A stretch of 22,243 bases of DNA from Allobrachymonas sp. Its GTDB lineage: Bacteria; Pseudomonadota; Gammaproteobacteria; Burkholderiales; Burkholderiaceae_C. The notes beneath the pieces are model-generated. The model ran no database searches and was not told the origin of the DNA. It saw only the letters and a list, made by a program, of their open reading frames with translations. Position numbers and translations under genes: made by a program. Below, one piece after another: positions 7,973 to 15,923 of the stretch; within the stretch, counting starts at the first letter, position 1, and each line of letters opens with the position of its first letter. The DNA is taken from NCBI GenBank assembly GCA_012036375.1, contig JAAUOI010000012.1, forward strand, positions 1-22,243, given 5' to 3'.

Positions 7973-9025
7973 ATGCAGTATTTGTCTTTACTTCAAGTGC
8001 CTAGACAAGGCTTGGTGTTTGTATTGCTGGCCATAACACATACGATGTGCATGGCGCAACTACCAGTAGATCCTGAGGCGATTGAGCGAGCCAGACGGCT
8101 TGCGGAATCGCCTTATCGCTGGATCATATTGGCAGATCAAATCAAATCAAAGCGTGCAGGCAACATTGCAGATGCACCTACAAATCCTGTGGGCGCTAAC
8201 CCAAATTTACCCGCTTCGCGAACGTCAAATTCCCGATCCAGTGCGCGTGTGTCAGCTCCTGTGCAAACTACAGCCAGGCCAACGGGAACACAAATACCTT
8301 CCGCCGTATCAACAAACACCGCCACCTCTCCTTTAGAGTCAGTCAGTCCTGCTCAAGCTGCACCAACGGCTGGGGCTGCAGTTCCGATCGCTAATACAGT
8401 GTCTGTCAACAATAATTCAGCCGCAGAAAATGTCATTTTCGAGTTATTTGATGCTGCGGAGGCAAAAGCGCTGTCCGATGGCTCTATTGCCGATCTACAG
8501 GGTGGATTTTTTCTACCTACAGTTTTCACTTATAGCGAGAAAAGACCTAATCCGGTCAGAGCAAAATTCGCCTACAGCGAGGCTGATAAGTTGGTGCGAT
8601 TTAGTTATGACGTACCTGAGGCTGTTGGCTATTTTGGTGGCGCAGGTGTGGTTCGCTTACACAGGGGATGATGGCAAGGATCTTTCGTCTCTGATCAAGG
8701 GTGATCGTGCATCAGGTGTGATAGTCCTGCGTTTAGGTGCGATTGTAGAGACGCGCGTCAAAATTTCCATCATTGGGCCTAAAGAGCGCAGCGATGCGAC
8801 CTATCCATTCTTTATTTTGCCACTGAAGCCCGGACTTCATACCTATGGTCTTGAGTTAGCAGATTTCAAACAGCCACCATGGGCAAAGATGCCCCCACGA
8901 TTGAACAAGCGCTTCAAAAAGTCGTCGGTGTATCAGTCGAATATGCCCGTGGAAACGCAAACGGGATGGTTGAAAAAAGTGAAATTCGCGTAGGCGATAT
9001 ACGTTTCTCAACTTTGAATCCATAA
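7973..9025 (+). CDS. Secreted jelly-roll-like putative carbohydrate-binding protein B (two frameshifts)
   Basis: ATG 7973 begins a signal peptide ending at CMA before QLPVDP. A 90-residue low-complexity Ser/Thr/Pro/Ala linker follows, then a jelly-roll-like domain opening with VIFELFDAAEAKAL. The first frame would stop at 8671. The domain continues one frame over as VWFAYTGDDGKDL from about 8646. A second shift at GGG 8881-8883 returns to the original frame as GKDAPTIEQALQKV and ends with EIRVGDIRFSTLNP at TAA 9023-9025. The two shifts cancel, giving about 350 residues. The PTIEQAL and RVGDIRFS blocks match PTLEQVL and RVGDVRIS in the next protein, which supports this reading. It lacks the Cys pair of its relatives. 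No enzyme motif was found; glycan binding is inferred. Confidence 0.68.
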
Positions 9026-9075
9026 GTTTGAGCTTGAGTCTTTTAATTATTTCAGGTTTTATAGAAGGAGACATT

Positions 9076-10353
9076 ATGAAAGTCTTGAAAATTGCCAAAT
9101 GGCTAACTATGGGAGCGATCGCAACTATTGTTGCGGCGTGTGGTGGTGGATCAGGATCAAGTGATACCTTGCCGCCGCGAAGTCAACTCAATATCGCAGG
9201 GATCGACGTGTCCTCTTACTCTTATTCCCAAGGGGTGGGTACGACTACTGTGAAGATTTCCGTAGCAAACGGTCTTGAAATTCTTGAATCTATCATTCCT
9301 GCGTTCTCAGCAGGCCCTAACACGAATACCTTTGCAGGTTTCGGCGCAATACTTGAATTGCCGAGTGATCTCATCAGTGGTTTCCCAACCGCGCAAGCCA
9401 TCGAGATCAACTTGGCTGCTGAGGCAACACCTTCGGCAGGAGCAACCCGCACAATCAAGATTCAATTGAAGGGAGCTGCTAGTACTCAAAACAACGGCTG
9501 CCTGCCTACAGCAGAAGTTCAGGTGCCAACCAACCTAACGCAGTTTGTCTTGCCTTTAACGGTCACTCAGTTTCCATTACCTAGTTTCTGTGCTACCGCT
9601 AACCCCGCCAACACCAATCCTCCTCTAGCTGGAGTTGTAGTTGATATTGTGGCCATTCAAGTTGAAGACGGCAACATTGCAGCAACTGCGGTGGCATCTA
9701 AGATCTCTATCGGTAAATTAGCCTTCGCAGCCGCTCCTGTGGTCGTCGTGCCTCCGCCAGTCGATACAACGCCAGGAGTTTTAGTCGCAAGCTTCTCGAC
9801 TGCGGCTGGTACGGCTGCCACGGTTCAAGGTGGAGCCATATTAGGTGGATATAGATATGCTGGAAACGAAGCGAATTTGTCTGTACCTACTAAAACGATT
9901 GAGGGTGGTAATTTGCTTCAGTGGTCATCCTTTCTTTCTGGTGACGAAGGTGGTTTCTCTGGTTCGGCTTCGCAGTTTGTGCCTTCAGTAACCAATTGGT
10001 CAACTGTATCGCAAGTGAGCCTGCAAGTCAGCACGGATCGTCCAAGCTACCAATTCCGTGTCGTGCTCAAAGGTGGAGTAGCAACTGGTGGCTGTGAATA
10101 TCAGCAAGATATGCCAGCAGGAAGCGTTTCAACTACCTTGCAGACTGTTAGCTTGGCAATTAGTGCATTCCAACGAAATCAGTTTGGATGTGCTCCCGTT
10201 TCTCCTGCGACGACACCTCCTACCTTGGAGCAGGTGCTTGCAGAGGTTGCTGAAATTACAGTGCTTGACACGAGCTGGCAATTTGGCGGCATAGGTGGTA
10301 CGGGTGCTCGCACTTCGCAAAACCGTGTCGGTGATGTACGCATTTCCGAATAA
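9076..10353 (+). CDS. Two-domain jelly-roll-like putative carbohydrate-binding lipoprotein C
   Basis: ATG 9076 follows AAGGAG at 9065-9070; an in-frame TTG at 9028 is rejected. The 425-residue protein has a lipoprotein signal ending IVAAC (Cys22) and a Gly/Ser linker, so it is probably anchored in the outer membrane. Two beta-rich domains of about 190 residues follow, separated by a Val/Pro linker near residues 222-234. Each holds a Gly-Cys then a second Cys: Cys142/Cys172 in domain 1 and Cys340/Cys372 in domain 2. Domain 2 ends with PTLEQVL and NRVGDVRISE, shared with protein B. The reading frame is intact. Internal duplication of a glycan-binding module is the most likely origin. The ligand is unknown, but xylan, beta-glucan or their oligomers fit the neighbourhood. 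A strong hairpin just after the stop probably ends this transcript segment. Confidence 0.78.
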   Translation: MKVLKIAKWLTMGAIATIVAACGGGSGSSDTLPPRSQLNIAGIDVSSYSYSQGVGTTTVKISVANGLEILESIIPAFSAGPNTNTFAGFGAILELPSDLISGFPTAQAIEINLAAEATPSAGATRTIKIQLKGAASTQNNGCLPTAEVQVPTNLTQFVLPLTVTQFPLPSFCATANPANTNPPLAGVVVDIVAIQVEDGNIAATAVASKISIGKLAFAAAPVVVVPPPVDTTPGVLVASFSTAAGTAATVQGGAILGGYRYAGNEANLSVPTKTIEGGNLLQWSSFLSGDEGGFSGSASQFVPSVTNWSTVSQVSLQVSTDRPSYQFRVVLKGGVATGGCEYQQDMPAGSVSTTLQTVSLAISAFQRNQFGCAPVSPATTPPTLEQVLAEVAEITVLDTSWQFGGIGGTGARTSQNRVGDVRISE

Positions 10354-10354
10354 A

Positions 10355-10405
10355 GATTCGTGAAACTTGAGGCAGTTCAGTTTGCGTGCCTCGAGTTTCC
10401 GAATC
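10355..10405 (+). terminator. Strong stem-loop after lipoprotein C
   Basis: Bases 10355-10374 pair with 10387-10405: 19 pairs including one GU, with a single bulged T at 10361 and a 12-nt loop. The hairpin begins two bases after the TAA. There is no U-run after it, so it is either a weak or Rho-assisted terminator or an RNA-stability element that lowers or separates porin expression. Confidence 0.55.
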
Positions 10406-10448
10406 CCCAAGAATTGGATTCATTAAAAGCTAAATTTCTGGAATAAAT

Positions 10449-11648
10449 ATGAAAACCTTAAATATCCTGAGTAAAAGCGCTATGCTGGCTTGTGTATTAA
10501 GTGCACCTGCCTATGCGCAATTACAACTCACTGGTGACGCCTGCACCTTGACTTTGAGTGGTCAACTCAAAGCCGAATATTGGAGCAAAACGGGTGGTGT
10601 ATTGCCAGACACAAATAAAGACACCCAAGAGTTCTTTGGTTTTGCAGACATACAACTTGATAACAAATGCAAGCTCACATCAAATACAGAATTGGAGATG
10701 CGTTTGCGTCAACGTCCTTTGAAAGGCAGCAACTTCGAGATTCAAGGTGATGATTTAGGCTCGCGTGAGGCTTGGATTGGTGTATCCAATGGTGGATTTG
10801 GAAAAATTCGCGTCGGTCGATTCCTCAATAAAATGAATACGGTACTGGATTACCCATATGGCGCACCTAACTTGAATGCTCAGGCGGCTGACTACGGTGC
10901 CACGCCATCTGCCCCCACGCGCTATGGCTCTCTGCGCTATATTGCCCCTACATTCTTTGGCGTGGATCTTGAAACGACGGTGGGTAGTTCATCCGCGAGT
11001 CGCGACATTGAGCTTTATGCGCAGTACAAAATTGCTGGCTTCATGATTGACGGTATCCACGCACGCAGCAAAATGAATGCTGCTTACCAGCGTGCAGGTG
11101 GTGCAGGATACAGCTTTGACAATTCACGCAACTTAACTAATACGGCAACTTTTCTAGGTGCTCGCTATGAGTTTGGAAATTCAGCCAAACTGATGGCAGG
11201 CTTTAAGAATAATGTGTTCTCTTATCCTGTAGCGCCTAGCGGTGTGTACAACGCAACAGGTTCATTCCGCCAAGAAACTGCAATTAATGAAGTGGTTTTT
11301 TCTGGTGAATATCCTATCGCGCCAAAGTGGACTGCCTCAGCTGGTTTGGTTCGTTACTTGGATACTAAGACACGTGGAGTAAGCGCTGATGATGGTGCAA
11401 CATTGCTTGGAGCAATTATCAGCTATGCCATATTGCCCAATATGAGCGTCAATCTGCAATTGCGGCAAACCAGACTGGATCGTGTGGGCGCTATACCCGG
11501 GTCGGGTAGTGGCGTAAACAACATTATTCCAAGTACGACGAAAGAAAGCCTAGGCTTAGAAAACCGTGAATGGGTCTTTGATCAAGGCGCAGGCTTCAAA
11601 AGCAAAAAAGTGAACTACGTCGGCATTGCGTTTCAGTACACCTTCTGA
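10449..11648 (+). CDS. Outer-membrane porin (Gram-negative general porin family)
   Basis: The protein has 399 residues. A Sec signal ends at PAYA before QLQLTG (cleavage near residue 23). The mature part is a series of amphipathic beta-strands ending YVGIAFQYTF; the terminal Phe is the classical outer-membrane beta-barrel assembly signal. Porins of this type form trimeric channels for small solutes. Its place between secreted glycan-binding proteins and the xylose regulator suggests a channel for xylo- or gluco-oligosaccharides, filling the role that TonB-dependent SusC proteins play in Bacteroidetes; this is inference. It lies between two strong hairpins (10355-10405 and 11681-11710), so it may be transcribed at a level different from its neighbours. 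The frame is intact. Confidence 0.88.
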   Translation: MKTLNILSKSAMLACVLSAPAYAQLQLTGDACTLTLSGQLKAEYWSKTGGVLPDTNKDTQEFFGFADIQLDNKCKLTSNTELEMRLRQRPLKGSNFEIQGDDLGSREAWIGVSNGGFGKIRVGRFLNKMNTVLDYPYGAPNLNAQAADYGATPSAPTRYGSLRYIAPTFFGVDLETTVGSSSASRDIELYAQYKIAGFMIDGIHARSKMNAAYQRAGGAGYSFDNSRNLTNTATFLGARYEFGNSAKLMAGFKNNVFSYPVAPSGVYNATGSFRQETAINEVVFSGEYPIAPKWTASAGLVRYLDTKTRGVSADDGATLLGAIISYAILPNMSVNLQLRQTRLDRVGAIPGSGSGVNNIIPSTTKESLGLENREWVFDQGAGFKSKKVNYVGIAFQYTF

Positions 11649-11680
11649 GACTAATTTAATTCTAGTTCAAGGTGTTTTTT

Positions 11681-11710
11681 GGGCGACTCAAGCTCTAGCA
11701 AGAGTCGCCC
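11681..11710 (+). terminator. Perfect 9-bp stem-loop between the porin and ROK regulator genes
   Basis: GGGCGACTC (11681-11689) pairs perfectly with GAGTCGCCC (11702-11710) around a 12-nt loop that itself contains GCT/AGC. It starts 32 bases after the porin stop. The T6 run lies before the stem, not after it, so it is not a textbook intrinsic terminator for the plus strand. It may be an mRNA 3'-end stabiliser, a Rho-assisted end or an operator. Confidence 0.5.
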
Positions 11711-11759
11711 GCAATGTGCATCTACGTCAAATTTTTATCTCTTATTCATAGCGTTATTC

Positions 11760-13028
11760 ATGTTACCCAGTGGCGATCAGCATGTGCTCAAGCAAGGCAA
11801 CAAAGGAGCACTACTTCGGCAGATATGTGCTGCGAATGGATACTCGCGAGCTGACTTGGTGCAGCGCGTCAATTTGACCAAGTCAACCGTTAGTTTGCTA
11901 GTTCGCGAGCTGATCGATGAAGGCTGGGTGGTTGAGCAAGAGACTGGTCTGACAGATGCATTAGGCAGACGTCCTACCCCTTTGGCTTTGAATAAAGACA
12001 AATGGGTCCTGTTGGGGCTAGAGTTAGCTGTAGAGCAAATTTGTTTTGTGGCCACAGACTTAAACGGCGAGATTTTGCTCAGTAAGTTTGAGAAATACAC
12101 CAATCAGGATAACTGCGCATTAAGTATTGAGCAAGCTGGTGCGTTTGCTATTCAATGTGCTTTGGATTTGCTACAAGTTGGGAAGGAAGTACTTGGAATT
12201 GCAATTGCACTTCATGGTACGGTCAACGAACAGACAGGCATGCTCAATCGATGTGCGCAAATGGGTTGGCATGAGGTGAATGCGCAATTGTTGGTGCGTC
12301 AAGCATTAGCAAACACACTGTTTGCCAACATCCCTGTCTTTGTGCGCAACGAAGCAGATTGTTGTGCATTGGCTGAATATGAGTTCGTTGATCAACTAGC
12401 CACACAATCATTGGCCTATATCAGTGTTGGATATGGTATCTCATCTGGCGCAATCGTCAATCATGAGTTGCTCACTGGCTATGGAGGCTTTGGCGGGGAT
12501 ATTGGGCATACCACCATCGATCTCAATGGACAGGAGTGTTCATGTGGAAAGAAAGGCTGCGCTGAAACTTTGATCGGCATCCGTTATTGGAATCAACATT
12601 CACAGAGGCAAATCAATGACCACGAAGGTGATATTCATTTGCGCCAGAGCTTAATAGAGCAAATCGCTCAAGGTCATGAGCCAGTGCGTCATGCCATCAA
12701 AATTGCTGCAACTAGTTTAGGCGCGCTTTTGCAAAATGTTTGGACATCCTTGGCATCTCAACGTATTGTGATCGGCGGGGTTGCACTGGCGTTAGCGCCT
12801 GAGATATTGGATATTGCGCGTACCGAATTTTATAAATATGCATCACGTGCTTCGTTGCCGGCACCAGAAGTGATTGGCAGTCGTTATGGCGAACTCAGTG
12901 CTGCGGTAGGCTCTTGTGCTCTTGTACGACACAGATTAGTTAATTCCGGTTTGCATTTCTTTAAAAATCATAGCCCTCAAAGTACGATCAGCCATGGTCT
13001 TGACTATCCAATTTACGCCACTGCTTAA
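11760..13028 (+). CDS. ROK-family transcriptional regulator, XylR-like
   Basis: The start is set at ATG 11760 because ROK repressors begin with a GDQxxLKxxNKxxLL block, here residues 4-18; the longer TTG frame from 11679 runs through a hairpin. The 422 residues comprise an N-terminal winged helix-turn-helix (SRADLVQRVNLTKSTVS, about residues 28-44), then a ROK sugar-kinase-like domain. The family metal site CSCGKKGC uses Cys260, Cys262 and Cys267, and GGFGGDIGHTTID is the sugar-binding block. Such proteins repress xylose genes until xylose or a related sugar binds. It sits 12 bases before xylulokinase and leads the xylB-xylA-GH43-ABC run, so xylose-responsive control is likely. Its operator was not identified. 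The ribosome binding site is weak. Confidence 0.87.
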   Translation: MLPSGDQHVLKQGNKGALLRQICAANGYSRADLVQRVNLTKSTVSLLVRELIDEGWVVEQETGLTDALGRRPTPLALNKDKWVLLGLELAVEQICFVATDLNGEILLSKFEKYTNQDNCALSIEQAGAFAIQCALDLLQVGKEVLGIAIALHGTVNEQTGMLNRCAQMGWHEVNAQLLVRQALANTLFANIPVFVRNEADCCALAEYEFVDQLATQSLAYISVGYGISSGAIVNHELLTGYGGFGGDIGHTTIDLNGQECSCGKKGCAETLIGIRYWNQHSQRQINDHEGDIHLRQSLIEQIAQGHEPVRHAIKIAATSLGALLQNVWTSLASQRIVIGGVALALAPEILDIARTEFYKYASRASLPAPEVIGSRYGELSAAVGSCALVRHRLVNSGLHFFKNHSPQSTISHGLDYPIYATA

Positions 13029-13040
13029 ACAGAGCTTTTC

Positions 13041-14566
13041 ATGGCAATTGATTCAAATTTTTTAGGCCTCGATTTAGGTACTAGCGAACTCAAAGCTGTC
13101 ATCATCAACGGCGTGGGTGAGGTGCTATTCCAAGCAAGTGCATCCGTTGCGAGCCACTATCCTTTTCCACTGGCATCAGAGCAAAGTCCGCACGATTGGT
13201 GGATAGCTTGCCAAACAGTTTGTCAAGAGTTACGCAAACTATCATCGGATGCGATGGATGCTATTGCTGCCGTAGGTCTGTCTGGGCATATGCATGGCGC
13301 TACTCTTGTTGATGAACAAGGGCAGGTGCTTCGACCTTGCATGATGTGGAATGATGGACGCAGCACAAAGCAGTGCATTGAACTTCAAGCTGCTATGCCA
13401 GAAATGACGACGATCACGGGAAACCTTGCCATGCCAGGTTTTACGGCGCCCAAGCTCATGTGGGTGCGAGAGAATGAGCCAGAGATTTTGCGCGTATTGC
13501 AAAAGTCTTGCTGCCCAAAGACTATCTTCGCTATGTACTGTGTGGAAACTTTGTTTCTGAAATGTCCGATGCGGCGGGTACTTTATGGCTTGATGTGCGA
13601 TCGCGCCAATGGTCTGATGTCATGCTTCGTACAACTGGACTTGACAAGTCTCGCATGCCAGATTTGGTAGAAGGCAATGAGGTCAGCGGCTATTTGAATC
13701 AATCAGCAGCAACAGCATTGGGACTACGCATGGGAATTCCTGTTGCGGGCGGGGCAGGCGACAACGCTGCAAGCGCTGTTGGCTTGGGTGCGACTCAGCC
13801 CGGTGATGCATTTGTGTCTCTCGGAACAAGTGGAGTGGTGTTCAGTGTCACGGCACAGCATCAATCCAATACCGCAGATGCTGTTCATGCTTTCTGTCAT
13901 GCATTGCCTGATCGTTGGCATCATATGGCGGTGATGCTTTCGGCGGCGAGTTGTATGCGTTGGCTCAATTCCGTCACTGGTCACGCGGGTGAGAATCTGA
14001 TGTCCAATGAAGCAGCAGAGTTGAGCGATTTGCAGCAGCATTGCGCACCCATTTTTCTGCCGTATCTCAGTGGTGAACGTACGCCGCACAACAGCACAGA
14101 AGCTGCTGGGTGTTTCATTGGCTTACGCGCCATCCACAGTCGAAGTGATCTAACTTACGCTGTGATGGAGGGTGTGGCATTCGGCTTACTAGACGGCCTC
14201 TATGCGATGAAGCAAGCAGGTAGCTCACCCAAAGAAATTCAACTGGTTGGGGGCGGTGCGCGCAGTCATTTTTGGGCGCAGCTGATAGCTGATGCCTTGA
14301 ACCTGCCTGTAAACGTTAGCCAGAATGCGATGATTGGTGCCGCTCTAGGTGCGGCTCGTTTGGCACTTCTGTGTACTGAGCCAAAAGATAACTCATTGGA
14401 GGCAATCCGCAAGGTTTGCAGTAAACCTGCAAGGCATGTCAATTGGAAGCCGAACAAACAACGGCATCAAGCGCTGATGCGCAGGTATGAACTGTTCAAG
14501 CAAGCCTACCTCGCAAATCGGGCATTGTTTGGTGCATTGAGCCAACACATCGCCTCATATCAATAA
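13041..14566 (+). CDS. xylB: Xylulokinase (frameshifted)
   Basis: This FGGY-family kinase phosphorylates D-xylulose to xylulose 5-phosphate in the cytoplasm. The N-terminal FLGLDLGTSELKAV is the phosphate-binding loop; GLSGHMHGATLVD and PCMMWNDGRS are typical xylulokinase blocks, as is GNLAMPGFTAPKLMWV. The C-terminal half has AGAGDNAASAVGLG, VSLGTSGV and LVGGGARS. The first frame derails after ILRVLQK at about 13503 and would stop at 13670. The correct sequence resumes in the -1 frame as LLPKDYLRYVLCGNF. Reading AAAAGTC (13501-13507) as AAAAGGTC restores one 508-residue protein with Val at the joint, a normal length for XylB. The next gene is xylose isomerase. A sequencing error is more likely than genuine loss, because both halves are otherwise intact. 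Confidence 0.93.
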
Positions 14567-14608
14567 GTTTGACCAAAGATCAATCAATATTAATTTTTTA
14601 GAAATATC

Positions 14609-15923
14609 ATGAATACGTTTTTTCAAATATCGACAAGATTCAATACGAGGGTGCGCAATCTCAAAACGCTCTTGCTTATAATGGTACGACGAAAAACGCA
14701 TCGTGCTTGGCAAAACGATGAAAGAGCAGTTAAGGATGGCAGTATGCTACTGGCATAACTTCTGCTGGAATGGCTTTGATCCATTCAGCCATAGTGGGAC
14801 ATTACAGCGCCCTTGGTTCGATATTGCAGATCCGATGCAGGCTGCAAAAGCCAAGGCGGATGCTGCATTTGAATTCATGTCCAAGTTGGGATTGCCCTAT
14901 TACTGCTTTCATGATCGTGACGTAGCACCAGAAGGCCTCACTCCAAAAGACAGTGCCAACAATTTGAAAGCGATGGTGGATGTTTTGGGGCAAAAGCAGG
15001 CAGACACTGGCATTGAATTGCTCTGGGGTACAGCCAATGCATTCAGCCACCGCCGCTTTATGTCGGGTGCGTCCACAAATCCAAATCCTGAGATTTTCTC
15101 TCTCGCTGCACTCCAAGTGCGAGAGGCGATGAATGCCACCAAAGCGCTAGGCGGCTACAACTATGTGCTGTGGGGTGGTCGCGAGGGCTATGAAACTTTG
15201 CTCAATACTGATTTGAGAAAAGAAAATGCACAATACGGGCGATTCTTGAATATGGTCGTGGAGCATAAATACAAAATAGGACTGCCTGGGCATATCTTGA
15301 TTGAGCCCAAGCCGCGCGAGCCATCTAAGCATCAATATGATTTTGATGTGGCAACCGTCTATGGTTTCTTAGTTCAGTGGGGTCTGGAAAAAGAAGTCAA
15401 GGTCAACATTGAGGCTAATCATGCAACTCTTGCCGGTCATAGCTTTGAGCATGAAATTGCAACTGCCAACTCTCTTGGTTTATTTGGCTCAATCGATATG
15501 AACCGTGGCGATATGCAGTGCGGCTGGGATACAGATCAGTTTCCTAACAATATTCCTGAAACTGCGGTGGCGATGTATTACATCTTGCAGGGCGGAGGCT
15601 ACAGCTTTGGCGGCACGAATTTTGATGCCAAAGCACGTCGTCAATCGTTAGATGCAGAGGATATGTTCCACGCGCATATTGGCGGCATTGATGTATGCGC
15701 CCGTGGATTGTTGATTGCAGAGCAGCTCATCAAGGAGGACAAGTGGGGGGATTTTGTGGAGCAACGCTATGCAGGTTGGAAAAATCCATACTATCAAGAG
15801 GTGTTGGCTGGCAAGCATTCCTTAGATTCTGTTGCCGAACGCACACTTGCGGCCAATCAAGACGTCATGCCCAGTTCAGGTCGCCAAGAGTATTTGGAAA
15901 ACCTGATCAACCAAGCTTGCTAA
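14609..15923 (+). CDS. xylA: Xylose isomerase (two frameshifts at the N-terminus)
   Basis: XylA converts D-xylose to D-xylulose. The intact main frame (from a GTG codon at 14703) starts at LGKTMKEQLRMAVCYWH, about 31 residues into the family. The missing N-terminus is present upstream in two other frames: MNTFFQ from ATG 14609, then IDKIQYEGAQSQNALAYN from 14629. Restoring one A in CAAAT (14624-14628) and one T at 14682-14683 gives a continuous 438-residue protein, the usual XylA length. Diagnostic blocks are YYCFHDRDVAPEG, LWGTANAFSHRRFM, LIEPKPREPSKHQYDFD (metal ligands), NIEANHATLAGHSFEHE and GSIDMNRGDMQCGWDTDQ. The stop overlaps the next start as TAATG, so it is coupled to the GH43 gene. 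Anyone starting it at 14703 would lose a conserved segment. Confidence 0.94.

Noticed and set aside
8430..8993. An independent 187-residue gene overlapping protein B.
   Set aside because: Its first 70 residues are out-of-frame sequence over protein B's conserved domain; only its middle part is a genuine segment of protein B.
9028..9075. Upstream TTG extension of lipoprotein C.
   Set aside because: ATG 9076 has a strong AAGGAG and begins a clean lipoprotein signal; the extension would add a hydrophobic stretch with no role.
11679..11759. TTG-started N-terminal extension of the ROK regulator.
   Set aside because: It runs through a perfect hairpin, and family members start near GDQxxLKxxN, matching ATG 11760.
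13508..14566. A separate downstream kinase-like gene.
   Set aside because: It is the second half of xylB; one missing base joins the halves into a standard xylulokinase.
14609..14626. Possible third operator: TGAATACGTTTTTTCA resembles the LacI-type sites.
   Set aside because: It lacks the central AACGTT symmetry and coincides with the first codons of xylA (MNTFFQ).
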